From the NCBI GenBank assembly GCA_964431735.1, contig CAYSLJ010000106.1, positions 1-25,179 of the forward strand: a DNA stretch of 25,179 bases, read 5' to 3'. A model generated the notes under the pieces. That model did not search any database. It had not been told where the DNA came from and worked only from the letters and a program-made list of their open reading frames with translations. The DNA is from CALARM01 sp964431735. Lineage in GTDB: Bacteria > Vulcanimicrobiota > SpSt-956 > JAKJGF01. Below, in pieces: positions 1 to 7,089 of the stretch (position 1 is the first letter of the stretch; the number at the start of each line of letters is the position of its first letter). The position numbers and the translations under genes are program-made.

Positions 1-56
1 AATTTCTTTTTCCCTTGTATGTAAAATCACCTGTCATTTTTAAACGCAATCTTATT
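1..56 (+). repeat. Dispersed repeat family D, copy 1
   Basis: This segment is closely matched on the opposite strand at 2958-3014, and about 30 bases of it (22-51) recur as a direct copy at 3492-3521 with one visible mismatch. The shared core reads AAAATCACCTGTCATTTTTA. It carries no reading frame. Copies 1 and 2 point towards each other and bracket the three genes between 311 and 2882. It begins at the window edge and may extend further left. Confidence 0.75.
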
Positions 57-310
57 AGAATTTAAATGCTTCGTAACGCGTGACAGGTTTATATCCCTGC
101 GCATCACGCATTAAGCTTTATGCATTACGATGTCATTATTTATGGATAGTTATGAAATTAACTATAATTATAGACGTATAAGAGGAAATAAAAGTTAACA
201 GGGGAATATAATACAGTGAACAGTAAGCAGTGAACAGTAATCAGAAAAACTGTTCCTCCTGTCACGCGTTACGCGTTACGCGTCACGATTAAAATGAAAG
301 GAATGTTTTT
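57..310. promoter_or_regulatory. Leader region of the PqaA-like gene, with two heptanucleotide repeat tracts
   Basis: No gene is seen here. Positions 214-244 form a degenerate 7-base tandem repeat (units like CAGTGAA, CAGTAAG). Positions 261-287 carry a different 7-base repeat built on TTACGCG/ACGCGTC, the same core found in the dispersed A elements. Single degenerate CGCG-type units also occur near 74-85. The second tract ends about 24 bases before the start codon of the next gene, and AAAGGA at 297-302 is the ribosome binding site. No convincing -35/-10 pair was identified. Confidence 0.5.
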
Positions 311-1591
311 ATGTATAAAAAAACATTATTAATTGTGGTTTTTTCTATGTTTATTCTTTCCAGTCAATGTATGGCAAATCTTTCTTCCTATATAAATAAA
401 CCTGAGTCTGACTATATGTGGGAAAAGGTTTCAGAAAAGGATGTTTCAGGCGGAAAAATCTATGAATTACATATGGTGTCACAGAAATGGGAAGGTATTA
501 TATGGAAGCATAAAATTCAGGTTTTTTATCCTGATAAGGTAGAACATCCTGAATTCTGTACTGTTTTCAATACAGGCGGCAACGGCCATTCGATGGTTGA
601 TCTTGCAGGTATTACTCTTGCCAGATCATGTGGTACACCTCTTGCAGTTCTCTGGAATGTGCCCAATCAGCCTCTTTTTAATGGAAAAAGAGAAGATGCC
701 CTTATTGCCTATAGTTTTTTAAAGTTTTTTGAAACAGGTAATGAAGAATGGCCCCTTCTTTTTCCTATGGTAAAATCTGTTGTAAAAGCCATGGATTCTT
801 TAGAAGTTTTTACAAAACAGGAAGGTTTGATACCTGTAAGAAAATTCATTGTGACAGGTGTTTCTAAAAGAGGATGGACTTCATGGCTTACAGGAGCATC
901 AGAAGATGTAAGAGTTAAAGCTATTGTACCTATGGTAATAGATACTCTGAATATGAAAAAACAGATGGAACGACAGGTGAAGATATACGGAAAGGTAAGT
1001 GACAAAATACATGATTACAGTGATACAGGCATACTGGATAAACTTTCTACAGAAGAAGGGGAAAAGCTTCTTTCCATGGTTGACCCTTACAGTTACAGGG
1101 ATAAGTTAACTGTACCGAAACTTATTGTTAACGGTACGAATGACCGGTACTGGACACTTGACGGATTGAACCTGTACTGGGATGATCTTACCGGTCCAAA
1201 GTGGATTCTCTATGTTCCAAACAGTGGCCACAGGCTTGAAGATACGGGAAGAGTCATTAATACTGTTACTGCATTTATCTATACAATTTCAGGAGGAAAA
1301 AAATTTCCTGAACCGTCATGGCATTTTAAAGATTCCCTTAAAGGTTCTGTTCTTAATATCTCCAGTGATATAAAACCTGAATCTGTTGAAGTATTTAAAA
1401 GTTTTTCAATGGAAAAAGATTTTCGAAATGCTACATGGGAATCGGAACCGGTCTGTGAAAAGGGAGGTATATATGGTTACCATATGGAAAAGCCGAAAAA
1501 TGGATACTGTGCCTTCTTTGGAGAAGTCAATTATGACATAAAAGGTAGAAATTTCAGTCTTTCCACACAGATAAAGGTACTGAGCAGGTAA
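311..1591 (+). CDS. PhoPQ-activated pathogenicity-related (PqaA-type) secreted alpha/beta-hydrolase
   Basis: A 426-residue protein of the PqaA/AprA family (PhoPQ-related proteins), named after a Salmonella gene that contributes to antimicrobial-peptide resistance; enzymatic substrate is not established. Residues 1-22 form a Sec signal peptide (two Lys, then a hydrophobic stretch, cut near Ala22), so it should act outside the cytoplasm. The alpha/beta-hydrolase triad can be read: nucleophile Ser185 in GVSKRG, Asp278 in NGTNDRYW, His307 in NSGHR. An oxyanion-side FNTGGNG lies at 86-92. The family-typical WNVPNQP is at 115-121. Residues 320-426 look like a beta-rich C-terminal domain. The start is supported by AAAGGA eight bases upstream. 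It converges with the MBL-fold gene, leaving 31 bases between the stops. Family assignment is firm; specific function is not. Confidence 0.88.
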   Translation: MYKKTLLIVVFSMFILSSQCMANLSSYINKPESDYMWEKVSEKDVSGGKIYELHMVSQKWEGIIWKHKIQVFYPDKVEHPEFCTVFNTGGNGHSMVDLAGITLARSCGTPLAVLWNVPNQPLFNGKREDALIAYSFLKFFETGNEEWPLLFPMVKSVVKAMDSLEVFTKQEGLIPVRKFIVTGVSKRGWTSWLTGASEDVRVKAIVPMVIDTLNMKKQMERQVKIYGKVSDKIHDYSDTGILDKLSTEEGEKLLSMVDPYSYRDKLTVPKLIVNGTNDRYWTLDGLNLYWDDLTGPKWILYVPNSGHRLEDTGRVINTVTAFIYTISGGKKFPEPSWHFKDSLKGSVLNISSDIKPESVEVFKSFSMEKDFRNATWESEPVCEKGGIYGYHMEKPKNGYCAFFGEVNYDIKGRNFSLSTQIKVLSR

Positions 1592-1622
1592 GTCGTGAGG
1601 CGGTGATCAGTGAAAACACACA

Positions 1623-2498
1623 TTACTCATTGCTCACCTGTAATGTTTTCCCGTCACTGTTAAATACTACTGTGCCGTCTTTATCTGTGCGATATAGTTC
1701 AATATTTCCGTCTTTTAACTTCTTTAAAGTTTTTTTATGGGGATGACCGTATTTATTCCCTTTACCTGCACTTATGACAGCATATCTGGGCGATACGGCA
1801 CTGAGAAATTTCGGTGTAGTAGAACTTCTGCTTCCATGATGACCTATCTTTAAAACATCTGCTTTCAGATTATAGCCCTTTCCCAGCATTTCCTCTTCCG
1901 ATGCGTTTTCTGCATCACCTGTAAGAAGAAAAGATATTTTCCCGTAAGAGACCTTCAGGACTATGGAATAATTATTCGTATCGTCGTATTTATCACTGTT
2001 AGGAGCAAGTATTTGAACCTTTATTGCATTATCAAAATCAATATATTCTCCTGCTACAGGCTTATCAATCTTTAAATTCTTTTTTTTGAGTTCCTTCAAT
2101 ACGTCACCGAAGGTTTTTGTATTTTTGGAAACCCTGGGCATATATACCGTGCTGATTTTAAAAGAATCTATTACTTTATCCATTCCTCCAATATGATCGC
2201 CATCGGGGTGTGTTCCTATAAGGACATCTATTTTTTCGACTCCTTCTTTTTTCAGATATGATACAACCGTATCTCCGCTGCTATTCTCACCTGCATCGAT
2301 TAACATATATTTATTACGGGGACTTCTAATCAGTATACTGTCACCCTGGCCGACATCAATAAAGTGGACCTTTAGATAAGCGGATTTTCCTGAAGGATCA
2401 GAATGCTGGCCTGATGGTGAAGACATCTCTTCAAGACACCCTGAAAATAAGATAAAAATAAAGAGAAAAAAAGATAAAACCAGGTTTTTTTTATACAT
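1623..2498 (-). CDS. ComEC/Rec2-related metallo-beta-lactamase-fold hydrolase, predicted lipoprotein
   Basis: A 291-residue MBL-fold protein resembling the C-terminal hydrolase domain of the DNA-uptake channel ComEC, but as a stand-alone protein without channel helices. The N-terminus is a lipoprotein-like signal peptide ending LFSGC, with Cys21 the likely lipidated residue, so it is probably tethered outside the cytoplasmic membrane. The opening FIDVGQGDSILI (47-58) is the hallmark of this subfamily. Metal ligands are visible as THPDGDH (His97, Asp99, Asp101, His102), TGDAE (Asp195) and GHHGS (His220/221). The start at 2498 is chosen over an upstream ATG at 2522 because AGGGA precedes it at good spacing and the signal peptide then begins MYKK. 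It lies downstream of, and co-directional with, the STAS gene. Likely a phosphodiesterase or nuclease; the substrate is unknown. Confidence 0.87.
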   Translation of the reverse strand: MYKKNLVLSFFLFIFILFSGCLEEMSSPSGQHSDPSGKSAYLKVHFIDVGQGDSILIRSPRNKYMLIDAGENSSGDTVVSYLKKEGVEKIDVLIGTHPDGDHIGGMDKVIDSFKISTVYMPRVSKNTKTFGDVLKELKKKNLKIDKPVAGEYIDFDNAIKVQILAPNSDKYDDTNNYSIVLKVSYGKISFLLTGDAENASEEEMLGKGYNLKADVLKIGHHGSRSSTTPKFLSAVSPRYAVISAGKGNKYGHPHKKTLKKLKDGNIELYRTDKDGTVVFNSDGKTLQVSNE

Positions 2499-2546
2499 AA
2501 TTTTTCCCTGATTCTGTAGCATATTAATTATTACTTTTCACTTTTC

Positions 2547-2882
2547 TTATTTGAGTTTTTCTACTGCATCAGTTTCTGTCTTCACTATATTTATAATAGA
2601 AGTAAATCCTGTCATGTCAAAAATTTCTTTTATATGATCCTTCATTGCAAAAAGGACGAGTTTACCTTCAATTTTTTTCAGTTCCTTTGCTGCCATTAAA
2701 ATAACTCTTAAACCGGAACTGTTTATATAATCCAGATTTGTAAAATCTATGGCAAGTTTCTTCTCTCCCTGGCCTATAATTGCTTTTACTTTACTTTCGA
2801 ATTCTGATGTTGTTGTGGCATCAAACCTTCCGTTTAGTTCAAGAAAAAGGATATCTCCTTTTTTATTTTCCGATAATTTCAT
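2547..2882 (-). CDS. STAS-domain protein (anti-anti-sigma factor-like)
   Basis: A 111-residue single STAS domain of the SpoIIAA/RsbV type. In this family an unphosphorylated Ser in the NSSGLR loop (here Ser55/Ser56) lets the protein bind a partner kinase or anti-sigma factor, and phosphorylation blocks it. The whole length fits one domain: beta strands around ILFLELNGRFD (11-21) and KLAIDFTNLDYI (42-53), and the Ser loop at 54-59. The start at 2882 is preferred over ATG codons 21 and 33 bases upstream because AAAGGGG lies about eight bases before it. No RsbW/SpoIIAB-type kinase or PP2C phosphatase is present in the window, so its switch partners are elsewhere. It could share a transcript with the MBL gene 48 bases downstream. 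The family call is secure; the pathway is unknown. Confidence 0.88.
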   Translation of the reverse strand: MKLSENKKGDILFLELNGRFDATTTSEFESKVKAIIGQGEKKLAIDFTNLDYINSSGLRVILMAAKELKKIEGKLVLFAMKDHIKEIFDMTGFTSIINIVKTETDAVEKLK

Positions 2883-2957
2883 AAAATTATCCCCTTTCAA
2901 ATTCATATTACTCATATAAAATTATATATAGATTAACAAAATCCTTCTAAAGAAGTC

Positions 2958-3014
2958 AATAAGATTGTGTTTTTTTATGACAGGTGATTTTATATACAAT
3001 GGAAAAAGAAATTT
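2958..3014 (-). repeat. Dispersed repeat family D, copy 2 (inverted)
   Basis: Read on the minus strand this segment matches positions 1-56 over about 55 bases with few differences, including the AATTTCTTTTTCC end and the ATCACCTGTCAT core. Because the orientation is opposite to copy 1, the block 57-2957 sits between inverted repeats. It lies upstream of the minus-strand STAS gene, so it may overlap that gene's promoter region. Confidence 0.75.
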
Positions 3015-3060
3015 ATCACAGAATATTCAGAGTGAAAAGTGAAAAAATTTGATTCTACTT

Positions 3061-3182
3061 GGTACTGATAACGTTAAATATGCCCCTGATTGATTACTGA
3101 TTCTGGGTGTTGGGTTAAGAAGATTAAAACCCAGAACCTGACACCTGATTTTAACCGGTGCCATATTTATCGTTTTCAGCAC
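3061..3182. repeat. Palindromic element, family C
   Basis: An imperfect terminal inverted repeat joins 3064-3081 with 3161-3179 (about 15 of 18 positions pair when one strand is complemented). A second, inner stem pairs TTCTGGGT near 3100 with ACCCAGAA near 3129. The inner part contains CCTGACACCTG, whose complement recurs at 8196-8206 together with AGATTAAAACC. The element abuts the family A copy starting at 3183. It has no coding potential and looks like a small non-autonomous or regulatory hairpin repeat. Confidence 0.55.
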
Positions 3183-3310
3183 TTAGGAGTTGTCAGGAAA
3201 TAACTACATCTTAATTACGATTTCTATCGTGACGCGTAACGCGTAACGCGTGACGGGAGGATACTGATTGTTCTAACAATTTGCCGGAGTTATTTTTCTT
3301 ACAGTCCTTA
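3183..3310 (+). repeat. MITE-like repeat family A, copy 1, with CGCG heptamer core
   Basis: About 128 bases, starting TTAGGAGTTGTCAGGAAATA and ending CTTACAGTCCTTA. The two ends form imperfect terminal inverted repeats. The centre (3228-3256) is a 7-base tandem repeat of the type GTAACGC. A near-identical inverted copy lies at 6632-6760, a diverged one at 6758-6886, a more diverged one at 4919-5034, and the beginning of another at 25127-25179. There is no transposase; size and terminal repeats fit a miniature non-autonomous element. Confidence 0.8.
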
Positions 3311-3524
3311 TGCTCAGGTCAGTAATATTTTGCGTCTATATAATTTACAACTCTCTTTTAATACGGCATATCTTTTCCTCCAGAGCCTGGCCAAGGACAG
3401 GAGCGTGTTCCATATTTTTTGGGTACCAATTTGACTGTTACGATAATAAGGTTTGCAGATTTCTTAAAAACATTTGTAATTTTTACCTGAATAAAATCAC
3501 CTGTCATTTTTAAAAGCAATCCTC
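3309..3524. repeat. Mosaic of repeat fragments, including family B right end and family D copy 3
   Basis: There is no credible gene here. Positions 3309-3325 match the right end of family B (TATGCTCAGGTCAGTAA). Positions 3358-3386 match, in inverted orientation, 6608-6637, which flanks family A copy 2. Positions 3492-3521 are a direct copy of family D (22-51). The stretch therefore appears to have been built by successive insertions upstream of the aminotransferase gene. Confidence 0.6.
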
Positions 3525-3553
3525 TTTAACTTATTTTTCCCCTGTGTTATAAT
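3525..3553 (+). promoter_or_regulatory. Candidate sigma-70-type promoter of the aminotransferase gene
   Basis: A perfect -10 hexamer TATAAT (3548-3553) stands 17 bases after TTTAAC (3525-3530), a poor -35. TGTGT just before the -10 could help as an extended -10. The -35 lies at the boundary of the family D repeat copy. A second TATAAT at 3605-3610, with CTGACA at 3585-3590, has only 14-base spacing and looks less likely. Confidence 0.4.
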
Positions 3554-3636
3554 TACAGGTACTTTCATATTAGATTTGCTTCTCCTGACACTTTACAATT
3601 CTAATATAATCTATGTAAGAGGAGGTACTATTTATT

Positions 3637-4734
3637 ATGCGCAGTAATTTCATTCTTCCCAAGGATAAACCTGTTCCGCCTGTAGAAAAACTTGGATTTG
3701 GCCAGTATTATACGCCCTATATGTATGTTCGAAGATACAGACAGAACAAATGGGAAGATTCCATCATAACAGATTACGAACTTTTAGCTGTAGACCCTGC
3801 TTCTCAGATGTTACACTACGGTCAATTAATTTTTGAAGGACTGAAAGCCTATTATAATAAAGATCAGGAAAAAGTATATTTATTCAGACCTGAAGAGAAT
3901 GCCAAAAGATATATAAAATCTGCAATAAGGCTCTGTATACCGCAGCTTCCCGTAGCGGATTTTATAGATTCCGTAAAGGCAGCAGTAAAATTCTCCGGTC
4001 CCTATATACCAGCTTATTCTAAAAAAAATCCCACCCCTGCATCTCTTTATATCAGACCATTCTTAATGGGAACAACCCCTAAACTGGGAGTGAAACCTGC
4101 ACAGGATTACGGTCATGTAGTAATAACCAGTCCTTCGGGCCCTTATTTTGCAGGTGGGTTAAATCCGATTAAATTAAAAGTAGAAGAAGTCTTTACAAGG
4201 GCTGCGCCGGGAGGTACAGGCGAAGCAAAATGTGCGGGAAACTATGCAGCTTCTCTGATGGCAGCGGAAATAGCCCACAGTGAAGGTTACGATCAGGTCT
4301 TATGGCTTGATGTAACACGAACATATATTCAGGAAGTAGGAGCAATGAATGTTTTTCTGGTAAAGGATGATGTTCTTATCACGCCGGATCTGAGCGGTAC
4401 AATACTTCCCGGTATAACGAGAGATTCCGTTATAAAACTCGCCTCTTCTCATTTTGGTATGAAAGTGGAAGAAAGACCTGTCTCTATTGATGAAATAATA
4501 AAAGGTATAAAAGAAAAGAAGGTAACGGAAATATTCGGCTCAGGTACAGCTGCAGTCATTACGCCTGTAGGAGCAATCGGATACAAAGGAGAAACATATA
4601 CATTAAGTAACGGAGAAATAGGTAATGTAGCAAAAAAAGTGTATGATACCCTTACAGGCATACAATACAATGAAATTCAGATAGAATGTGCAAAAGACTG
4701 GGTTATTGAAATAAAGGATATATCGTTGAAATAA
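3637..4734 (+). CDS. ilvE: Branched-chain amino acid aminotransferase (fold type IV PLP enzyme)
   Basis: A 365-residue enzyme of the BCAT (IlvE) class. In the cytoplasm it transfers the amino group between glutamate and the 2-oxo acids of leucine, isoleucine and valine, using pyridoxal phosphate. Length and motifs fit the longer BCAT type found in Firmicutes and eukaryotes. Recognisable parts are HYGQLIFEGLKAY (60-72), RPEENAKR (84-91), YIRPFLMG (138-145), the PLP lysine Lys198 in GGTGEAKCAGNYAA, QEVGAMNVF and GTAAVITPVG near the C-terminus. The start has a strong GAGGAGGT site at good spacing. It appears monocistronic: a weak hairpin follows, then repeats, and no other ilv or leu genes are visible. 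No riboswitch or T-box-like leader was recognised. Confidence 0.93.
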   Translation: MRSNFILPKDKPVPPVEKLGFGQYYTPYMYVRRYRQNKWEDSIITDYELLAVDPASQMLHYGQLIFEGLKAYYNKDQEKVYLFRPEENAKRYIKSAIRLCIPQLPVADFIDSVKAAVKFSGPYIPAYSKKNPTPASLYIRPFLMGTTPKLGVKPAQDYGHVVITSPSGPYFAGGLNPIKLKVEEVFTRAAPGGTGEAKCAGNYAASLMAAEIAHSEGYDQVLWLDVTRTYIQEVGAMNVFLVKDDVLITPDLSGTILPGITRDSVIKLASSHFGMKVEERPVSIDEIIKGIKEKKVTEIFGSGTAAVITPVGAIGYKGETYTLSNGEIGNVAKKVYDTLTGIQYNEIQIECAKDWVIEIKDISLK

Positions 4735-4739
4735 TTTGT

Positions 4740-4770
4740 GACAGAAGGGCAGACAGTGAGCTGCCCTGTC
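4740..4770 (+). terminator. Possible hairpin terminator after ilvE
   Basis: GGGCAG (4747-4752) pairs with CTGCCC (4761-4766) across an 8-base loop, and GACA (4740-4743) pairs with TGTC (4767-4770) after a three-base bulge. It starts six bases after the ilvE stop codon. No T-run follows, so it may act as a weak or Rho-dependent end, or only as a 3' stabiliser. Confidence 0.4.
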
Positions 4771-4776
4771 ATAACT

Positions 4777-4867
4777 TTACTGAGGTGAGCATAAATAATA
4801 CATATACGCTCTCATGACGCGTGACGGGAGGAAATTTTTTATTACATGCTTATGTTCTGGTCAGTAA
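4777..4867 (+). repeat. MITE-like repeat family B, copy 1
   Basis: About 91 bases from TTACTGAGGTGAGCATAAAT to TATGTTCTGGTCAGTAA. The two ends are imperfect inverted repeats of each other (TTACTGA..TGAGCATAA). The centre has a short CGCG-type core, ATGACGCGTGACGGGAGG, also seen in family A. A second full copy lies at 11567-11666, with nearly the same left and right ends and core. No reading frame. Confidence 0.75.
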
Positions 4868-4868
4868 T

Positions 4869-5051
4869 TTACTGTATTGAGCATAAATATTAAAAGGGTT
4901 ATAGGTGAAGAGGTTTTATTAAGGGACTGTAATAAAATAACTCTGGCAAATTATAATTATTGCACTCCCGTAACGCTTTACCTGTCACCCGTTACGGGGT
5001 GCAAATATGATATGGATATTTTTTACAACACCTGAATGCTCAGATCAATAA
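4869..5051 (+). repeat. Nested repeat: family A copy inside a family B-like element
   Basis: The outer ends, TTACTGTATTGAGCATAAAT (4869-4888) and TGCTCAGATCAATAA (5037-5051), match family B termini. Between them, 4919-5034 is a diverged family A copy (AAGGGACTGTAATAAAATAA at the left, ACAACACCTG at the right). Its core makes a strong hairpin: 4960-4975 pairs with 4990-5004 over about 15 bases with one bulge. The MFS-like gene starts only 27 bases after the element. Confidence 0.6.
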
Positions 5052-5078
5052 AAATAAACGGCAGCTCATAATAACTGA

Positions 5079-6542
5079 ATGAACATATTAGATATTGAAA
5101 AAGATGAAAGAGGGAAAGTATTAATTTTTTCATTAATGCTTGGTATTCGTACCTTTGGTTATACCCTTGGATGGTCTGCCGTACAGACAATTCTATTAAA
5201 AAGACTCGGTATAGACAGTCTCCCCTATTCATTTATTTTCTTCGCCATTATAGGTATGATAGGTACCTTATTTTATCTTTTTTTTGCAGATGTAATTTCC
5301 AGACAGAAACTTCTAAAACTATTCTGCAGTGCCACAGGTATAATAATCATAATTTCAGGTCTCTTCATACCATCGGAAGGAAACAGTAAAGGACTCCTAC
5401 TGTCCTGTTTTCTCATACTTGCAGGGAACGGCATAGGCTACTCAACAACAGGTATACAGATATGGACACTTATAAATGATACATTTACACCTGCCCAGGG
5501 AACAAGAATCTATCCGATCATTGCCACAGCTCCCCTCATTGGCAGTATTGCAGGAGGTACAGTAATTCCTGTTTTAGTTGACAGACTTGGTATGAAGAGT
5601 CTCATTATCATCTGGGGTATAACAGTAATAATAGTACTGCCGCTCCTGGAAATATTGCAGAAATATTACGGAGATGAAATAATATATAAAACTGCCTATA
5701 TGGATAAAATATCCAGAAACTTTTTTATGAATTTAAAAGAAGGTCTTTTATTTTCACTTACTTCTCCCCTGGTGAAGGTTCTCGGATTAATATGCATATT
5801 ATTCTGGACAGTAGCTTCTTTAAAAGAATTTCAATATGGAAAAATTATGACTATAACCTTTCCCACAGAGGCAGAATTAAGCAAATATTATGCATATTTT
5901 AATATATACCTTCATATAACGGTTCTCATATTTCAGCTTCTCTTTACAGGAAAAATCATAAAAACAACCGGAGTTTCCAGTGGTTTTTCAATTCTCCCCG
6001 TAACAATTTTATCAGGTCTTATACTGGTATTAATATCTTTTTCTTTTTACAGCGGACTCATTATGAGATTTACGTGGGATCTGGTAGCAATGACAGTTCA
6101 GGGCAGTATATTTCAACTATCATTCAATGGTATTGCAGCACCATATCGCGGACGTATAAGGGGATTTCTGGAAGGTTTTATAAATCCTTTAGGAGGTATT
6201 TTAGGAGGAGCCATCATTATTATTATTAATAAATGCCTCTGTAATATGCCAGACAGAGCGATTATTACACTTATAGCTATAGTGTTTTCTCTGGCCTGGA
6301 TATTTGTTGCGTTAATAACAAAAAAATATTACAGAAAAGCTATTATAGAAAATCTTAATAGCAGTGACAGAAGAACCTGTATGGATTCAATCGAAATGCT
6401 CGTAGAACTGGAAAGATCGGTGGCAATGGAAAAAAGCAGGCAATTCCAGAAGGTAGAAGATGAAGAAGTAAAAAAAGTTCTTGAAAGAACTATGAAAATA
6501 TTAACCTGTGACGGGAGAAAAGAATCGTTTATTAAATATTAA
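5079..6542 (+). CDS. MFS/NTT-like polytopic membrane transporter with cytoplasmic C-terminal tail
   Basis: A 487-residue integral membrane protein with about 10-12 hydrophobic segments between residues 14 and 414, then a charged tail from about 415 to 487. The overall look is of a Major Facilitator Superfamily member, closest in style to ATP/ADP-carrier (Tlc/NTT)-like proteins; the substrate cannot be told. Supporting stretches are YRGRIRGFLEGFINPLGGILGG near residues 350-370 and the N-terminal GIRTFGYTLGWSAVQ. The tail (RRTCMDSIEMLVELER) resembles one degenerate HEAT-type helix pair, as in relatives with C-terminal HEAT domains. No good Shine-Dalgarno site precedes the ATG at 5079; a later in-frame ATG at 5136 has GGGAAAG about 14 bases upstream but would cut into the first membrane segment. 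Its leader consists almost wholly of inserted repeats. Confidence 0.72.
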   Translation: MNILDIEKDERGKVLIFSLMLGIRTFGYTLGWSAVQTILLKRLGIDSLPYSFIFFAIIGMIGTLFYLFFADVISRQKLLKLFCSATGIIIIISGLFIPSEGNSKGLLLSCFLILAGNGIGYSTTGIQIWTLINDTFTPAQGTRIYPIIATAPLIGSIAGGTVIPVLVDRLGMKSLIIIWGITVIIVLPLLEILQKYYGDEIIYKTAYMDKISRNFFMNLKEGLLFSLTSPLVKVLGLICILFWTVASLKEFQYGKIMTITFPTEAELSKYYAYFNIYLHITVLIFQLLFTGKIIKTTGVSSGFSILPVTILSGLILVLISFSFYSGLIMRFTWDLVAMTVQGSIFQLSFNGIAAPYRGRIRGFLEGFINPLGGILGGAIIIIINKCLCNMPDRAIITLIAIVFSLAWIFVALITKKYYRKAIIENLNSSDRRTCMDSIEMLVELERSVAMEKSRQFQKVEDEEVKKVLERTMKILTCDGRKESFIKY

Positions 6543-6557
6543 TATTCAAATCAGTAA

Positions 6558-6610
6558 GAGCCTATCCGAAAAGTAATATTTATTCTACACCCTTCCGGTG
6601 GGTGAGGCTC
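6558..6610 (+). terminator. Possible hairpin after the MFS-like gene
   Basis: GAGCCT (6558-6563) pairs with AGGCTC (6605-6610), and an inner stem CACCC/GGGTG closes a small loop near 6588-6605. No clear T-run follows. Part of this segment (from about 6602) recurs inverted near 3358-3390, so it may be part of a repeat and not a dedicated terminator. Confidence 0.35.
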
Positions 6611-6631
6611 TGGAGAAAAATATATACCGTA

Positions 6632-6760
6632 TTAAGGACTGCAGGAAAAATAACTCCGGCAAATTGTTAGAATGGTTATCATCCTCGCGTCACGCGTTAC
6701 GCGTTACGCGTCACGATACAAATCGTAATTAAGATGTAGTTATTTCCTGACAACTCCTTA
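6632..6760 (-). repeat. MITE-like repeat family A, copy 2 (inverted)
   Basis: Read on the minus strand, this 129-base segment is nearly identical to 3183-3310 (roughly nine of ten positions by eye), including the heptamer core at 6687-6716 and both ends. The two inverted copies enclose ilvE and the MFS-like gene. It shares its end with copy 3, forming a tandem pair. Confidence 0.8.
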
Positions 6761-6886
6761 GAGACTGTAAGAAAATAACCCTGGCAAATTATTAGAATGG
6801 TTATCATCCTCGCGTCACGCGTTACGCGTTACGCGTCACGATATAGACTGTAAATATGATGAGGTTATTTCTTAACAACCCCTTAG
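6758..6886 (-). repeat. MITE-like repeat family A, copy 3 (tandem with copy 2)
   Basis: This element directly follows copy 2, apparently sharing TTA, and has the same orientation. The CGCG heptamer core (6812-6841) is the same as in copy 2, but the right arm (ATATAGACTGTAAATATGAT) differs from copy 2 and matches the partial copy at the window end (25127-25179). So at least two subfamilies of A exist here. Confidence 0.78.
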
Positions 6887-7006
6887 TAAATAGATTTTTT
6901 TTTAATTTAACTTTTAGGAGGAAAATATTTACGGATATTGAATTAACTTAACAAAGTATATAGAAAGCTTGTTGTGAATTAAAATAATTCCCACTATGTT
7001 AAATCT

Positions 7007-7035
7007 TTGATTAAATTATAGCAAAATTCTATATG
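7007..7035 (+). promoter_or_regulatory. Candidate promoter of the kinase-like gene
   Basis: TTGATT (7007-7012) and TATATG (7030-7035) are separated by 17 bases, 55 bases before the chosen start codon. Each hexamer matches about four of six consensus positions. The stretch 6887-7006 upstream of it is AT-rich with nothing else recognised. Confidence 0.35.
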
Positions 7036-7089
7036 GAATGTAAATTTAGGTCTGGATTATTATAATAAATGAGGGAACAGGGGATTTGT

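Noticed and set aside
261..287. CRISPR-like or origin-like iterons at the CGCG heptamer tracts
   Set aside because: Too short and without spacers or neighbouring rep/dnaA genes; the tract recurs as the core of a dispersed repeat.
1592..1625. Bidirectional terminator between the convergent PqaA-like and MBL genes
   Set aside because: Only short, imperfect pairing (GTGAG with CTCAC) is visible and no T-tracts on either strand.
2547..2915. Longer STAS protein starting at 2915
   Set aside because: The extra 11 residues lack a ribosome site, whereas AAAGGGG precedes the ATG at 2882.
3310..3513. A 67-codon frame between the repeats and ilvE
   Set aside because: Made of fragments of families A, B and D, with no ribosome site and no recognisable protein features.
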